Positions 1-8,110 of a DNA stretch of 64,000 nucleotides are shown here, piece after piece. The notes beneath the pieces were generated by a model. It did no database searches. It was not told the origin of the DNA and was given only the letters and a program-made list of their open reading frames with translations. The position numbers and the translations under genes are program-made. Numbering within the stretch: position 1 is the first letter of the stretch; each line of letters begins with the position of its first letter. The stretch is from Mycobacterium vicinigordonae (lineage in GTDB: Bacteria > Actinomycetota > Actinomycetes > Mycobacteriales > Mycobacteriaceae): NCBI RefSeq assembly GCF_013466425.1, contig NZ_CP059165.1, positions 5,518,001 to 5,582,000 of the forward strand. The letters run 5' to 3'.

Positions 1-1297
1 CCAGTTTCGCTTCCACCCGCGCGGTGAGTTCGGCGGCGAGCTCGGTGTTGTCGAATGTGGGGTGCGTGGCGACGGCGGCGACCACTGCCTCACCATTGGC
101 TCCGTCGGCAACGCCAAAGACCGCGCAATCCCGTACGGCCGGATGACCATGCAGTACGGTCTCGATCTCGGCGGGGGCAACCTGGAAGCCCCGCACCTTG
201 ACCATCTCCTTGAGTCGGTCGGTGATCGACAACCAGCCGTCGCAGTCCAGGTGGCCCACGTCCCCGGTGCGGTACCACCCGTCCCGCAGCACGTCACTGG
301 TGGCCTCGGCCGGGAGGTAGCCGGCCATCAGGGAGTCCGCGCGTGCCTGGATCTCTCCCGTCTCTCCCGGATCAACCGGCTCACCAGTCTGCAAGGACAC
401 CACCCGCAACTGCACGCCGGGCACCGCGCGGCCGACGGAGTCCAGCCGAGGCCCCTGGATGGGGTTGCAAGCGATGACCGGCAACTCGGTGGTTCCGTAC
501 GCCGGAACCCAGCCGACGCCGGTGCGCCGGGTGACCATCTCGGCGACCGTGGCGGTCACCGGGGTCGCACCCCACATGAAGTACCGCAGCGACGACAAGT
601 CGTAGGACTCCAGCTGAGGGTGAGAGGCGATGGCCAGCGCGATCGGTGCGACGGCCATTTCGACTGTGATGCGGTCGATTTCGATGTGCCGCAATATCCG
701 GTCAATTTCGAAGCGGCGGTGTAGCCGTATCCAGATACCGGTGCGCAGCGCGGTCAGGATGTTCAGCAACCCCAGGATGTGCGACGGGGGCGTGGCCACC
801 TGGATGCGGTCCCGAGTGGTCAGCTGCAGCGCGTCGCGCCAATCCCGCACGGCCGCATCCAGCGACGCGTGGGTGTGCCGCACGGCCTTCGGCAACCCGG
901 TGGTGCCGGAACTGAACACCAGCGCCGCATCACCGTTGGGTGATAGGGCGCCGATGGCTTCGCGGGGAGCGAGCGGTTCGTCCAAGTGCAATGTCGGCAT
1001 CAGCCCGGCCAGCACTGGATGGTCACCGACGGCGTCGGTCGGGTCGGTGAGCGCGAGCGCATGGTCGACCTCGTCGCGCTTCCAGGCCGGGCTGAGGAGG
1101 ACCGCCACCCCGCCGAGCCGCCAAATCGCCAGCACGGCGGCGACGAACTCGGGCCGGTTGGACGACATGACCGCGATCCGCTGGCCCGGCCGGACACCCC
1201 TTTGGCGCAGGGTGGCGGCGAGGGCGCCGGTCAGCCCATCGAGTTCGGGCAGGCTGAATCGCTGCTCTTCGAACACGAGCGCGGCCGGCTCGGTCAC
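1..1297 (-). CDS. AMP-dependent acyl-CoA synthetase/ligase (FadD-like), 3' end outside window
   Basis: An adenylate-forming enzyme that would activate a carboxylic acid to an acyl-AMP and then an acyl-CoA. About 432 N-terminal residues are visible; the C-terminus runs off the left edge. The P-loop-like core motif SSGTTGLPKAV lies near residue 131 and is in frame with the start. The GTG start at 1297 is supported by an AGGAGGG Shine-Dalgarno just upstream. It is transcribed divergently from the ferredoxin gene and shares a 117-bp promoter region with a perfect palindrome. The context suggests it primes the substrate of the neighbouring catabolic cluster. The substrate cannot be read from the sequence. 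Confidence 0.9.
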   Translation of the reverse strand, partial: MTEPAALVFEEQRFSLPELDGLTGALAATLRQRGVRPGQRIAVMSSNRPEFVAAVLAIWRLGGVAVLLSPAWKRDEVDHALALTDPTDAVGDHPVLAGLMPTLHLDEPLAPREAIGALSPNGDAALVFSSGTTGLPKAVRHTHASLDAAVRDWRDALQLTTRDRIQVATPPSHILGLLNILTALRTGIWIRLHRRFEIDRILRHIEIDRITVEMAVAPIALAIASHPQLESYDLSSLRYFMWGATPVTATVAEMVTRRTGVGWVPAYGTTELPVIACNPIQGPRLDSVGRAVPGVQLRVVSLQTGEPVDPGETGEIQARADSLMAGYLPAEATSDVLRDGWYRTGDVGHLDCDGWLSITDRLKEMVKVRGFQVAPAEIETVLHGHPAVRDCAVFGVADGANGEAVVAAVATHPTFDNTELAAELTARVEAKL

Positions 1298-1339
1298 GTC
1301 CCGCCCTCCTGGGTGGCTGAGAAGATACTATCGCTAGGT

Positions 1340-1354
1340 GAGAATAGTATTCTC
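1340..1354. promoter_or_regulatory. Perfect 15-bp palindrome between divergent ligase and ferredoxin genes
   Basis: The sequence GAGAATAGTATTCTC is a perfect inverted repeat centred at 1347, in an AT-rich pocket between the two divergent starts (1297 and 1415). It looks like an operator for a dimeric regulator such as TetR. No regulator gene lies in the visible part of the cluster. The TATTC/GAATA half-sites recur in the palindrome over the mutase start at 7301-7320. Confidence 0.55.
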
Positions 1355-1414
1355 TATAGTGAAGAACGCAAAGTGCACAGCAAATGGCGACGACCCGGTG
1401 GCAGATAGGCGGTC

Positions 1415-1696
1415 ATGACGGAGCCCGGCATGGTAACGATTCACCTCGACCGTAAGAAGGTCACGGTGCCACTTGTTGCCGGCGAGACACTCCTGGAGAG
1501 CGCGCGCCGCGCGGGGCTCGATCCGCCGTTCAACTGCGAGGCCGGTAACTGCGGCACCTGCATGGCCAGGCTGACCGAGGGCACCGCAACCATGCGGACC
1601 AACGACGCCCTCGACGACGACGAGGTCGAGGACGGCTACATTCTGACCTGCCAGGCCGTACCGGACGCCGCACCGATCACCGTGCAGTACGAGTAA
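1415..1696 (+). CDS. 2Fe-2S plant-type ferredoxin
   Basis: Small electron carrier of 93 residues. The [2Fe-2S] ligand pattern C-x4-C-x2-C is at Cys41, Cys46 and Cys49, with the fourth ligand Cys79 in LTCQAV. This is the plant/adrenodoxin-like fold and full length. It probably delivers electrons to an oxygenase or P450 of the same pathway, but no such partner is in the window. The next gene starts 16 bp downstream, so the two are probably co-transcribed. Confidence 0.93.
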   Translation: MTEPGMVTIHLDRKKVTVPLVAGETLLESARRAGLDPPFNCEAGNCGTCMARLTEGTATMRTNDALDDDEVEDGYILTCQAVPDAAPITVQYE

Positions 1697-1712
1697 CCAC
1701 CAGGAGGCCACG

Positions 1713-2021
1713 ATGGCAAAAGGAATCATCTACGTCGAGACGTACCCCAGCTCGCCCGAACGCGAGCAGGAGTACAACACCTGGTACGACGAGGTCCACT
1801 TGGGCGAGCTCGTCGCGCTGGACGGAATCGTCTCGGCACGCCGGCTGCGGCCGGTCAACGGCGAGGGGCCCTACATCGCCCTCTACGAGATCGAGGGCGA
1901 TGACCTCGAGGAGGTGCTGCACAGCATGAGCGGCGCAAAGCTGACCATGTCCAGTGCGCTGCAACTCGATCCGCCACCGATCCCGCGGCTGCTTCAGACC
2001 ATCACCGAGCACACCGGCTGA
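1713..2021 (+). CDS. Small dimeric alpha/beta-barrel (EthD/DUF4286-like) protein
   Basis: Protein of 102 residues beginning MAKGIIYVETYPSS, with the motif EYNTWYDEVHLGELVALDGIVSARRL typical of ferredoxin-fold dimeric barrel proteins (the x-W-Y-x-x-x-H signature). Such proteins often sit in degradation clusters as accessory or cofactor-free enzymes. The ATG has a good AGGAGG Shine-Dalgarno. It lies between the ferredoxin and the amidohydrolase in one likely operon. The function is not known. Confidence 0.75.
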   Translation: MAKGIIYVETYPSSPEREQEYNTWYDEVHLGELVALDGIVSARRLRPVNGEGPYIALYEIEGDDLEEVLHSMSGAKLTMSSALQLDPPPIPRLLQTITEHTG

Positions 2022-2061
2022 CCGGGCCCGGATCGGGCCGCTACGCGGAGAGGACTGCCCA

Positions 2062-3327
2062 ATGAGGGCTGATGACCTGATTTTGGTGAGTATCGACGAC
2101 CACGTCGTCGAACCCCCGGACATGTTCCGGCGGCATGTGCCCGCCAAATACCGGGACGAGGCTCCGATCGTCGTGATGGACGACAAGGGCGTCGACCAGT
2201 GGATGTACCAGGGCAGGCCGCAGGGTGTGAGCGGGCTGAACGCCGTGGTGTCCTGGCCGGCCGAAGAGTGGGGACGTGACCCGGCCGGATTCGCCGAGAT
2301 GCGCCCCGGTGTCTACGACGTCCATGAGCGCGTCCGGGACATGAACCGCAACGGCATCATCGCGTCGATGTGCTTCCCGACCTTTACTGGCTTCTCGGCC
2401 CGCCACCTCAACATGCACCGCGAAGAGGTCACGCTGGTGATGGTGTCGGCTTACAACGACTGGCACATTGATGAGTGGGCGGGGTCCTATCCCGATCGGT
2501 TCATCCCGATCGCCATCCTGCCGACGTGGAACCCCGAGGCCATGTGCGACGAGATCCGCCGAGTCGCCGCCAAGGGCTGCCGCGCGGTCACCATGCCGGA
2601 ATTGCCGCACCTGGAAGGACTTCCGAGCTATCACGACGAGAACTACTGGGGTCCGGTGTTTCGCACCTTGTCCGAGCAGAACGTGGTGATGTGCCTGCAC
2701 ATCGGCACCGGGTTCGGCGCGATCAGCATGGCGCCCAACGCGCCGATCGACAACCTGATCATTCTGGCCACCCAGGTCTCGGCTATGTGCGCCCAGGATC
2801 TGTTGTGGGGCCCCGCCATGCGCAACTATCCCGACCTGAAATTCGCCTTCTCCGAAGGCGGTATCGGCTGGATTCCCTTCTACCTGGACCGCAGCGACCG
2901 CCACTACACCAACCAGAAATGGTTGCGCCGCGACTTCGGTGACAAGCTGCCCAGCGACGTCTTCCGCGAACACTCGCTGGCCTGTTACGTCACGGACAAG
3001 ACATCGCTGAAGCTACGCCACGAGATCGGCATCGCCAACATCGCCTGGGAATGCGACTACCCACACTCGGACTGCTTCTGGCCCGACGCCCCCGAACAGG
3101 TGCTGGCCGAGCTCAATGCCGCCGGCGCCGACGACACCGACATCAATAAGATCACCTGGGCCAACGCCTGCCGCTTTTTCAGCTGGGACCCATTCGCCCG
3201 CACCCCTCGCGAGCAGGCGACGGTTAAAGCCCTGCGTACCAAGGCGACTGACGTGGATGTTTCCATCCGGCCACGCGCCGAATGGGCGCGGCTCTATCGG
3301 GAAAGGCAACTGGCCGAACTGAGCTAG
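2062..3327 (+). CDS. Amidohydrolase 2 family (ACMSD-like TIM barrel) protein
   Basis: A 421-residue metal-dependent TIM-barrel hydrolase or decarboxylase. The N-terminal metal motif SIDDHVVEPPDMF is at residues 10-22. Further His/Asp-rich strand ends (CLHIGTGFG, SEGGIGWIPFYLDR, ECDYPHSD) match the Amidohydro_2 family. The ATG at 2062 follows a GAGAGGA Shine-Dalgarno; an upstream in-frame start would overlap the previous gene and was not used. It could act on a ring-cleavage or acyl intermediate. Substrate unknown. Confidence 0.85.
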   Translation: MRADDLILVSIDDHVVEPPDMFRRHVPAKYRDEAPIVVMDDKGVDQWMYQGRPQGVSGLNAVVSWPAEEWGRDPAGFAEMRPGVYDVHERVRDMNRNGIIASMCFPTFTGFSARHLNMHREEVTLVMVSAYNDWHIDEWAGSYPDRFIPIAILPTWNPEAMCDEIRRVAAKGCRAVTMPELPHLEGLPSYHDENYWGPVFRTLSEQNVVMCLHIGTGFGAISMAPNAPIDNLIILATQVSAMCAQDLLWGPAMRNYPDLKFAFSEGGIGWIPFYLDRSDRHYTNQKWLRRDFGDKLPSDVFREHSLACYVTDKTSLKLRHEIGIANIAWECDYPHSDCFWPDAPEQVLAELNAAGADDTDINKITWANACRFFSWDPFARTPREQATVKALRTKATDVDVSIRPRAEWARLYRERQLAELS

Positions 3328-3333
3328 CGCGGC

Positions 3334-4368
3334 TTAGGCCCCCGGCAGTGCCGGCGGCGGCCGGTACTCGGGTTCATAGCCCGTGACGTGGATCGGGCTG
3401 CCGACCAACCGGAACTCGCCCGCCGACACGACCACTTCCGGGGTGGCCTCAAGCGCTTCGGGTAGCGTCCGGACCGCTGACGCCGGAACACCGAGCGGCC
3501 GCAGTCGCCGTTCCCACCCGGCGGCGGTGTCGGTGGCCAACATCGCGGTGACGACAGCCAGCACTTCGTCGCGGCGCGCCACCCGCTCGGCCATCGTCTC
3601 GAAACCCCCGATACCGGCCTCGGCGGCAAAGGTCTTCCAGAAGCCGTCGTGCGTGATAAACAGGGCGAGATAGCCTTTGGAGGTCGGAAATAGCTGTGCG
3701 GGAACGTAATAGGAGTGCGCCCCGTACGGACGGCGCTGCGGCTCGATACCGCTGTTGAGGTAGGCGGAGGCATGATAGTTCAGTTGTGACAGCATCACAT
3801 CGCGCAGCGACACATCCACTTGGCCGCCGGTGCCGGAGATGATCTTCGCCAACAGACCCAGTGCCGCGGTCATCCCGGTGGAGTTGTCAGCCGATGAATA
3901 ACCCGGCAAAGTGGGTGGACCGTCCGGGTCACCCGTCAGGGCGGCGGTTCCGACGCCAGCCTGCACCACGTAGTCGAAGGCCGGATCGTCACCGCCGTAC
4001 AGACCGAAACCGGTGATCGCCACGCAGACGATCTTCTCGTTGTGCTGTCGCAACTCGTCGTAGGTCAAACCCAGCCGGCGGATGGCCGACGGCTTGAGGT
4101 TGACCAGCAAGGCATGCGATTCGACGACCAGTTCGCCCAATCGCTGTTGTCCCGCATCAGAATTCAGATCCAGCACGATGCTGGATTTGTTGCGGTTGAG
4201 GCTGGCGAAGTAGGTGGCGCCGACGCTGCGGGATATCTCACCACCGGTCGGTTCAATCTTGGTGACGTCGGCGCCGAGATCGGCGAGCAACATCGTCGCG
4301 TACGGGCCCGCCAGCATCGTGCCGACCTCGAGGATGCGTATTCCGGACAGCGGCCCGGTACCGCTCAC
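3334..4368 (-). CDS. CaiB/BaiF family III CoA-transferase
   Basis: A 344-residue class III CoA-transferase, moving CoA between carboxylates through an enzyme-bound anhydride. The N-terminus SGIRILEVGTMLAGPYATMLLADLGADVTKIEP is the classic family start. Asp161 in SSADNSTG aligns with the catalytic Asp of formyl-CoA transferase. It is somewhat shorter than the usual ~400 residues. Its ATG overlaps the stop of the upstream LLM gene (ATGA overlap), implying translational coupling in a four-gene minus-strand operon. Confidence 0.88.
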   Translation of the reverse strand: MSGTGPLSGIRILEVGTMLAGPYATMLLADLGADVTKIEPTGGEISRSVGATYFASLNRNKSSIVLDLNSDAGQQRLGELVVESHALLVNLKPSAIRRLGLTYDELRQHNEKIVCVAITGFGLYGGDDPAFDYVVQAGVGTAALTGDPDGPPTLPGYSSADNSTGMTAALGLLAKIISGTGGQVDVSLRDVMLSQLNYHASAYLNSGIEPQRRPYGAHSYYVPAQLFPTSKGYLALFITHDGFWKTFAAEAGIGGFETMAERVARRDEVLAVVTAMLATDTAAGWERRLRPLGVPASAVRTLPEALEATPEVVVSAGEFRLVGSPIHVTGYEPEYRPPPALPGA

Positions 4369-5321
4369 CGCAACTCCCTGGCGAACTCGGAGATCATCTC
4401 CCGAGTGCGGCGCTTGGACGCGACAAGTTCGTCACGGTTCTTCCCGATAGGCAACAGCCGTACCGACAGATCCGTCACTCCGGCGTCGGCGAAGCGGCGC
4501 ATCCGTGCCAGGATCTGTTCCGGTTCACCGGCCGCGCACAAATCGCCGACATCGCGGGCATCACCGCGCTCGAGCAGCCGCTGGTAATTCGGCGAGACCT
4601 CAGCCTCGCCCAGGATGCGATTGGCCCGCTCCTTAGCTTCGCCGACTTGCGAAGGCGCACAGAGGCATACCGGGATTCCGGCGACGATGCGAGGCGCCGG
4701 GCGCCCGGCATCCGCGGCGGCCTTGGTGATCTTGGGCGCGATGTGGTCGCCGATCGCGCGCTCGTCGGCCATCCACAGGACGGTGCCGTCAGCCAATTCA
4801 CCCGCCAACTGCAGCATCACCGGCCCCAGCGCGGCTACCAGCACAGGCATCGGGGTGTCGGCCCCGATACCCAGCGGATTATGCACGGTGAACGAATCAT
4901 TCTCCACGTCAACGGGTCCCGGTCCCGCAACAGCGGCGGTGAGTACCTGCAGGTAGTCGCGGGTGTAGGCGGCCGGCTTCTCGTACGGCAGGCCCAGCAT
5001 GTCCCTGATGATCCAGTGATGCGACGGCCCGACACCCAGCGCCAACCGGCCACCGGCGACCGCATGCGTCGAGAGTGCTTGGCGGGCAAGGGCAATCGGG
5101 TGTTGGGCCTGCAGCGGCACTACCGCGGTGCCCAACTCGATGCGCGAGCTGTGCGCAGCCATCAACGACACCATGGTCAGGCAGTCGAAGTCGTTGGGCA
5201 CCTGAGGCATCCACGCCGTGTCCAGCCCCGCCGATTCAGCCCACTCGATATCGGAGGCCAGCTTAGCCACCTTGCGGGCCATGTCGCCGCGCTCGGCGCC
5301 GATCATCACTCCGATACGCAC
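4365..5321 (-). CDS. LLM-class (F420-dependent type) oxidoreductase
   Basis: A 318-residue luciferase-like monooxygenase-fold protein beginning MRIGVMIGAERGD. The internal GGRLALGVGPSHHWIIRDMLGLPYEKP is typical of mycobacterial F420-dependent members. It likely oxidises, reduces or hydroxylates a pathway intermediate using F420H2 or FMNH2. It overlaps the 3' end of the B12-binding gene by 16 bp and the CoA-transferase start by 4 bp, so it sits inside a tight operon. Confidence 0.87.
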   Translation of the reverse strand: MRIGVMIGAERGDMARKVAKLASDIEWAESAGLDTAWMPQVPNDFDCLTMVSLMAAHSSRIELGTAVVPLQAQHPIALARQALSTHAVAGGRLALGVGPSHHWIIRDMLGLPYEKPAAYTRDYLQVLTAAVAGPGPVDVENDSFTVHNPLGIGADTPMPVLVAALGPVMLQLAGELADGTVLWMADERAIGDHIAPKITKAAADAGRPAPRIVAGIPVCLCAPSQVGEAKERANRILGEAEVSPNYQRLLERGDARDVGDLCAAGEPEQILARMRRFADAGVTDLSVRLLPIGKNRDELVASKRRTREMISEFARELR

Positions 5322-5731
5322 GGTTCCTCCTGCGCTGGTTCGGGCGTGCCGGTCAGCGCACGAATCTCGCGCACCAGGTTGGCCAGCGACGTACCGGTCG
5401 GAAACACTGCCGCCGCACCGGCTTCCAGCAATTTTGGAACATCAGCGTGCGGGATGGTGCCGCCCACCACGACGGCGATGTCGCCGGCATCGGCGGCACG
5501 CAAAGCCTCGATGGTGCGCGTGGTAAGCCTCAGGTGCGCTCCGGACAGGATGCTCAGGCCGACCAGGGCCACGTCCTCCTGAACGGCGATCGACGCAATG
5601 TCCTCAATGCGCTGGCGGATGCCGGTGTAGATGACCTCGAAGCCAGCATCACGCAGCGTACGGGCAACAATCTTGGCGCCGCGGTCATGCCCGTCCAGAC
5701 CGGGCTTGGCGACCAGGATGCGGGCGGTCAT
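5306..5731 (-). CDS. B12-binding small subunit of an acyl-CoA mutase
   Basis: A 141-residue cobalamin-binding subunit. DGHDRGAK holds the DxHxxG motif, with His15 as the expected axial cobalt ligand, and the later SxL/GG elements LSILSG and VVVGGTIP follow. It corresponds to the C-terminal domain of methylmalonyl-CoA mutase but is a stand-alone chain, as in IcmB/HcmB-type enzymes. Its ATG directly abuts the stop codon of the large-subunit gene, so the two are translated together. It completes the mutase holoenzyme. Confidence 0.92.
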   Translation of the reverse strand: MTARILVAKPGLDGHDRGAKIVARTLRDAGFEVIYTGIRQRIEDIASIAVQEDVALVGLSILSGAHLRLTTRTIEALRAADAGDIAVVVGGTIPHADVPKLLEAGAAAVFPTGTSLANLVREIRALTGTPEPAQEEPCVSE

Positions 5732-7309
5732 CTAGAACACCACCGGCTGCTGAAATTCGCCCCACACCGCTTTGAGCGTCGAGACCATTTCGCCCACCGT
5801 GCAGTAGGCGTTGGCACAATCGATGATCTTGTGCATCAGGTTGTCGTCTCCCTCGGCACTGCGGGCCAGCGCGGCGAGGGCGGATTGCACCGCGCCGCTA
5901 TCTCTTTCGGCCTTCACCTGCGCGAGCCGCTTGAGCTGCAGGTCGCGGCCCTCAGCGTCGAGTTCGTACATCACGACGTCGGGTTCGGGTTCCTCCGAGA
6001 CGAACCGGTTCACCCCGACCACCGGCCTGACGCCACTCTCGATGTCCTGATGGATCTTGAACGCCTCGTCGGCGATCAGTCCCTGCAGATAACCGTCTTC
6101 GATGGCGGCGACCATGCCGCCGTGCGCCTCGAGGTCGGCCATGATCTCGATGATGCGCGCCTCGGTGGCGTCGGTAAGGGCCTCGACGAAGTACGAGCCG
6201 CCCAGCGGGTCGGCGACCTGGGTGACGCCGGTCTCGTAGGCCAGCACCTGCTGGGTGCGCAACGCCAGCGTGGTGGATTCCTCCGACGGCAGTGCGAACG
6301 GTTCGTCCCAGGCCGCGGTGAACATCGATTGCACGCCGCCCAGCACCGCCGCCATCGCCTCGTAGGCCACTCGCACTACATTGTTCTGCGCCTGCGGCCC
6401 GTATAGCGATGCGCCGCCGCACACGCAGCCGAACCGGAACATCGATGCCTTGTCTTTGGTGGACCCGTAGCGTTCGCGCACGATCGTGGCCCAACGACGC
6501 CGTCCCGCACGATATTTGGCGATCTCCTCGAAGAAGTCACCGTGCGTGTAGAAGAAGAACGAGATCTGAGGAGCGAATTCGTCGATGGTCATCCGGCCTC
6601 GTTCCACCACGGTGTCGCAGTAGGTGACGCCGTCGGCCAGGGTGAACGCCATCTCCTGCACCGCGGTAGCGCCGGCGTCGCGAAAGTGCGCCCCGGCCAC
6701 CGAGATGGCGTTGAACCGCGGCACCTCGGCGGCGCAGAACTCGATGGTGTCGGCGATCAACCGCAGCGACGGTTCCGGCGGCCAGATCCAGGTGCCGCGC
6801 GAGGCGTACTCCTTGAGGATGTCGTTCTGGATGGTCCCGGTGAGCTTGGCGCGCGGTATCCCCTTCTTCTCGGCGGCCGCGACGTAGAACGCCAGCAGGA
6901 TCGCCGCGGTGCCGTTGATCGTCATGCTGGTGCTCAGCTTGTCCAGTGGAATGCCGTCGAAGAGGATCTCGAAGTCGGCCAGGGTGTCGACCGCGACACC
7001 CACCCGCCCCACTTCTTCGCCGAAGTCAGGATCGTCGGAGTCGTAGCCGCACTGGGTGGGCAGATCGAGCGCCACCGACAGTCCGGTACCGCCCTGATCG
7101 AGCAGGTACCGGTAGCGACGATTCGACTCCTCGGCGGTGCCGAAACCGGAGTATTGCCGGAAGGTCCATAGCTTGCCGCGGTATCCGGATGCGAAATTGC
7201 CACGAGTGAAGGGGAACTCTCCTGGCGCTGGCGGCTCGGCGTGTCGGTTCTGCGGGCCATACACCGGCGCAAGCGGTATGCCCGATGGGGTCTGGGCTGC
7301 GTTATTCAT
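5732..7309 (-). CDS. Acyl-CoA mutase large subunit (methylmalonyl-CoA mutase family)
   Basis: A 525-residue TIM-barrel catalytic chain that rearranges the carbon skeleton of an acyl-CoA by adenosylcobalamin radical chemistry. FTRGNFASGYRGKLWTFRQYSGFGTAEESN matches the substrate-channel start. Tyr53 and Arg171 occupy the positions of MCM Tyr89 and Arg207, rather than Phe/Gln of isobutyryl-CoA mutase or Ile of 2-hydroxyisobutyryl-CoA mutase. The flanking SRGTWIWPP differs from the classical VRNTYIFPP, so a carboxylated but non-standard substrate is possible. The ATG at 7309 was chosen over a TTG at 7330. The start lies inside a palindrome and has no clear Shine-Dalgarno. Confidence 0.92.
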   Translation of the reverse strand: MNNAAQTPSGIPLAPVYGPQNRHAEPPAPGEFPFTRGNFASGYRGKLWTFRQYSGFGTAEESNRRYRYLLDQGGTGLSVALDLPTQCGYDSDDPDFGEEVGRVGVAVDTLADFEILFDGIPLDKLSTSMTINGTAAILLAFYVAAAEKKGIPRAKLTGTIQNDILKEYASRGTWIWPPEPSLRLIADTIEFCAAEVPRFNAISVAGAHFRDAGATAVQEMAFTLADGVTYCDTVVERGRMTIDEFAPQISFFFYTHGDFFEEIAKYRAGRRRWATIVRERYGSTKDKASMFRFGCVCGGASLYGPQAQNNVVRVAYEAMAAVLGGVQSMFTAAWDEPFALPSEESTTLALRTQQVLAYETGVTQVADPLGGSYFVEALTDATEARIIEIMADLEAHGGMVAAIEDGYLQGLIADEAFKIHQDIESGVRPVVGVNRFVSEEPEPDVVMYELDAEGRDLQLKRLAQVKAERDSGAVQSALAALARSAEGDDNLMHKIIDCANAYCTVGEMVSTLKAVWGEFQQPVVF

Positions 7310-7320
7310 CGTTGAATAAC
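7301..7320. promoter_or_regulatory. 20-bp near-perfect palindrome over the mutase start codon
   Basis: GTTATTCATCGTTGAATAAC is palindromic except for one symmetric pair of positions. It covers the ATG at 7307-7309 of the mutase operon. A regulator bound here would block both transcription start and translation of a leaderless or short-leader message. It shares TATTC/GAATA half-sites with the palindrome at 1340-1354, in the opposite arrangement. Confidence 0.5.
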
Positions 7321-7421
7321 GTACTTGCAAAAAAAGAGAATGCCAATACCAGTAGGTTGACCTGCGGAATAGGCGCTATGGGGGTGAGTCTGCACGGCGC
7401 CGGATTTGACACAATGCCGCT

Positions 7422-7838
7422 ATGGCTGACGAGTCCGATGACGCGCAACGGAGCCACGGTGGCTTGCCGGTGGTCGGGGGTCTGTTGCGCCGACAGCGAC
7501 GGGAGGCCGAACGGGCCCTGCACGGGCTCGTCGACACCGTCGTGCGGGACGGCAAAAGCCTCGAGAGACTGATGCGGCGAATCAACATGGACGCGATCAT
7601 CGCCCGGCTTGACATCAACGGCATTGTCGCGCGCATCGACATCGACGCATTCCTTGCGCGCCTCGACATCGACGCGATTGTGGAGCGGCTCGACATCGAC
7701 GCGATGCTTGCCCGCCTGGACATGGACGCCATCGTCGCCCGCGTCGACCTGGACGCCCTCCTAGCACGGCTGGACCTAGACGCCGTAGCCGCCAGAGTCG
7801 ATCTCGCAAAGCAAGAGAGTCGGCCGGAGAACTTGTGA
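7422..7838 (+). CDS. Nonapeptide-repeat protein (DAxxARxDx repeats)
   Basis: A 138-residue protein. After a charged N-terminal segment (residues 1-56), eight perfect-length 9-residue repeats run from Asp57 to Leu128 with consensus D-A-[IVLM]-[IVL]-A-R-[LVI]-D-[ILM]. Similar LLDRVDxNA-type nonads occur, as I remember, in the N-terminal part of mycobacterial RDD membrane proteins, but no RDD domain is present here. There is no signal peptide or membrane helix, so it is likely a cytosolic or membrane-peripheral amphipathic solenoid or coil. It is transcribed divergently from the mutase operon. Function unknown. Confidence 0.8.
   Translation: MADESDDAQRSHGGLPVVGGLLRRQRREAERALHGLVDTVVRDGKSLERLMRRINMDAIIARLDINGIVARIDIDAFLARLDIDAIVERLDIDAMLARLDMDAIVARVDLDALLARLDLDAVAARVDLAKQESRPENL
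7590..7805 (+). repeat. Eight in-frame 27-bp tandem repeats
   Basis: Coding repeats in the previous gene, 8 x 27 bp, each encoding one nonapeptide. The copies differ mostly at third positions and in conservative hydrophobic exchanges. This indicates old duplication with selection to keep the D..AR.D pattern, not a fresh expansion. Confidence 0.85.
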
Positions 7839-8079
7839 ACATGACCACACCGGGTCACGCGAAGCGGCGTCGACGCGCGCACTGATCACCACCGGCCACG
7901 TGCTGAAATGCCTCCGACTGCCCGTGTAGCGGCAGCCGTCGGCGAACTTTGTCGGCGCTGCGGCGGCTCGACCCGTGATTTACGCTCACCGCGTCGCCTT
8001 CCCAACGCGTGGACCCGGAACAAAGCGCGGCCGCCACGAGTTCGTAATCGGCGGATCCCCCGGCAGACCCCTCAGATCT

Positions 8080-8103
8080 ACGAAAAGACGAAAAGACGAA
8101 AAG
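8080..8103 (+). repeat. Three tandem ACGAAAAG octamers before the cutinase start
   Basis: Three exact copies of ACGAAAAG end 7 bp before the TTG start at 8111. Each contains an AAAAG purine run that could serve as a ribosome-binding site. The rest of the 272-bp gap (7839-8110) shows no gene. Confidence 0.7.
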
Positions 8104-8110
8104 AGTTAAC

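Noticed and set aside
7590..7805. 27-bp repeats as CRISPR or satellite
   Set aside because: No spacers, units diverged at third codon positions, and a conserved nonapeptide is encoded.
7839..8110. Small genes in the gap before the cutinase
   Set aside because: Only an arginine-rich low-quality frame is present, with no start signal.
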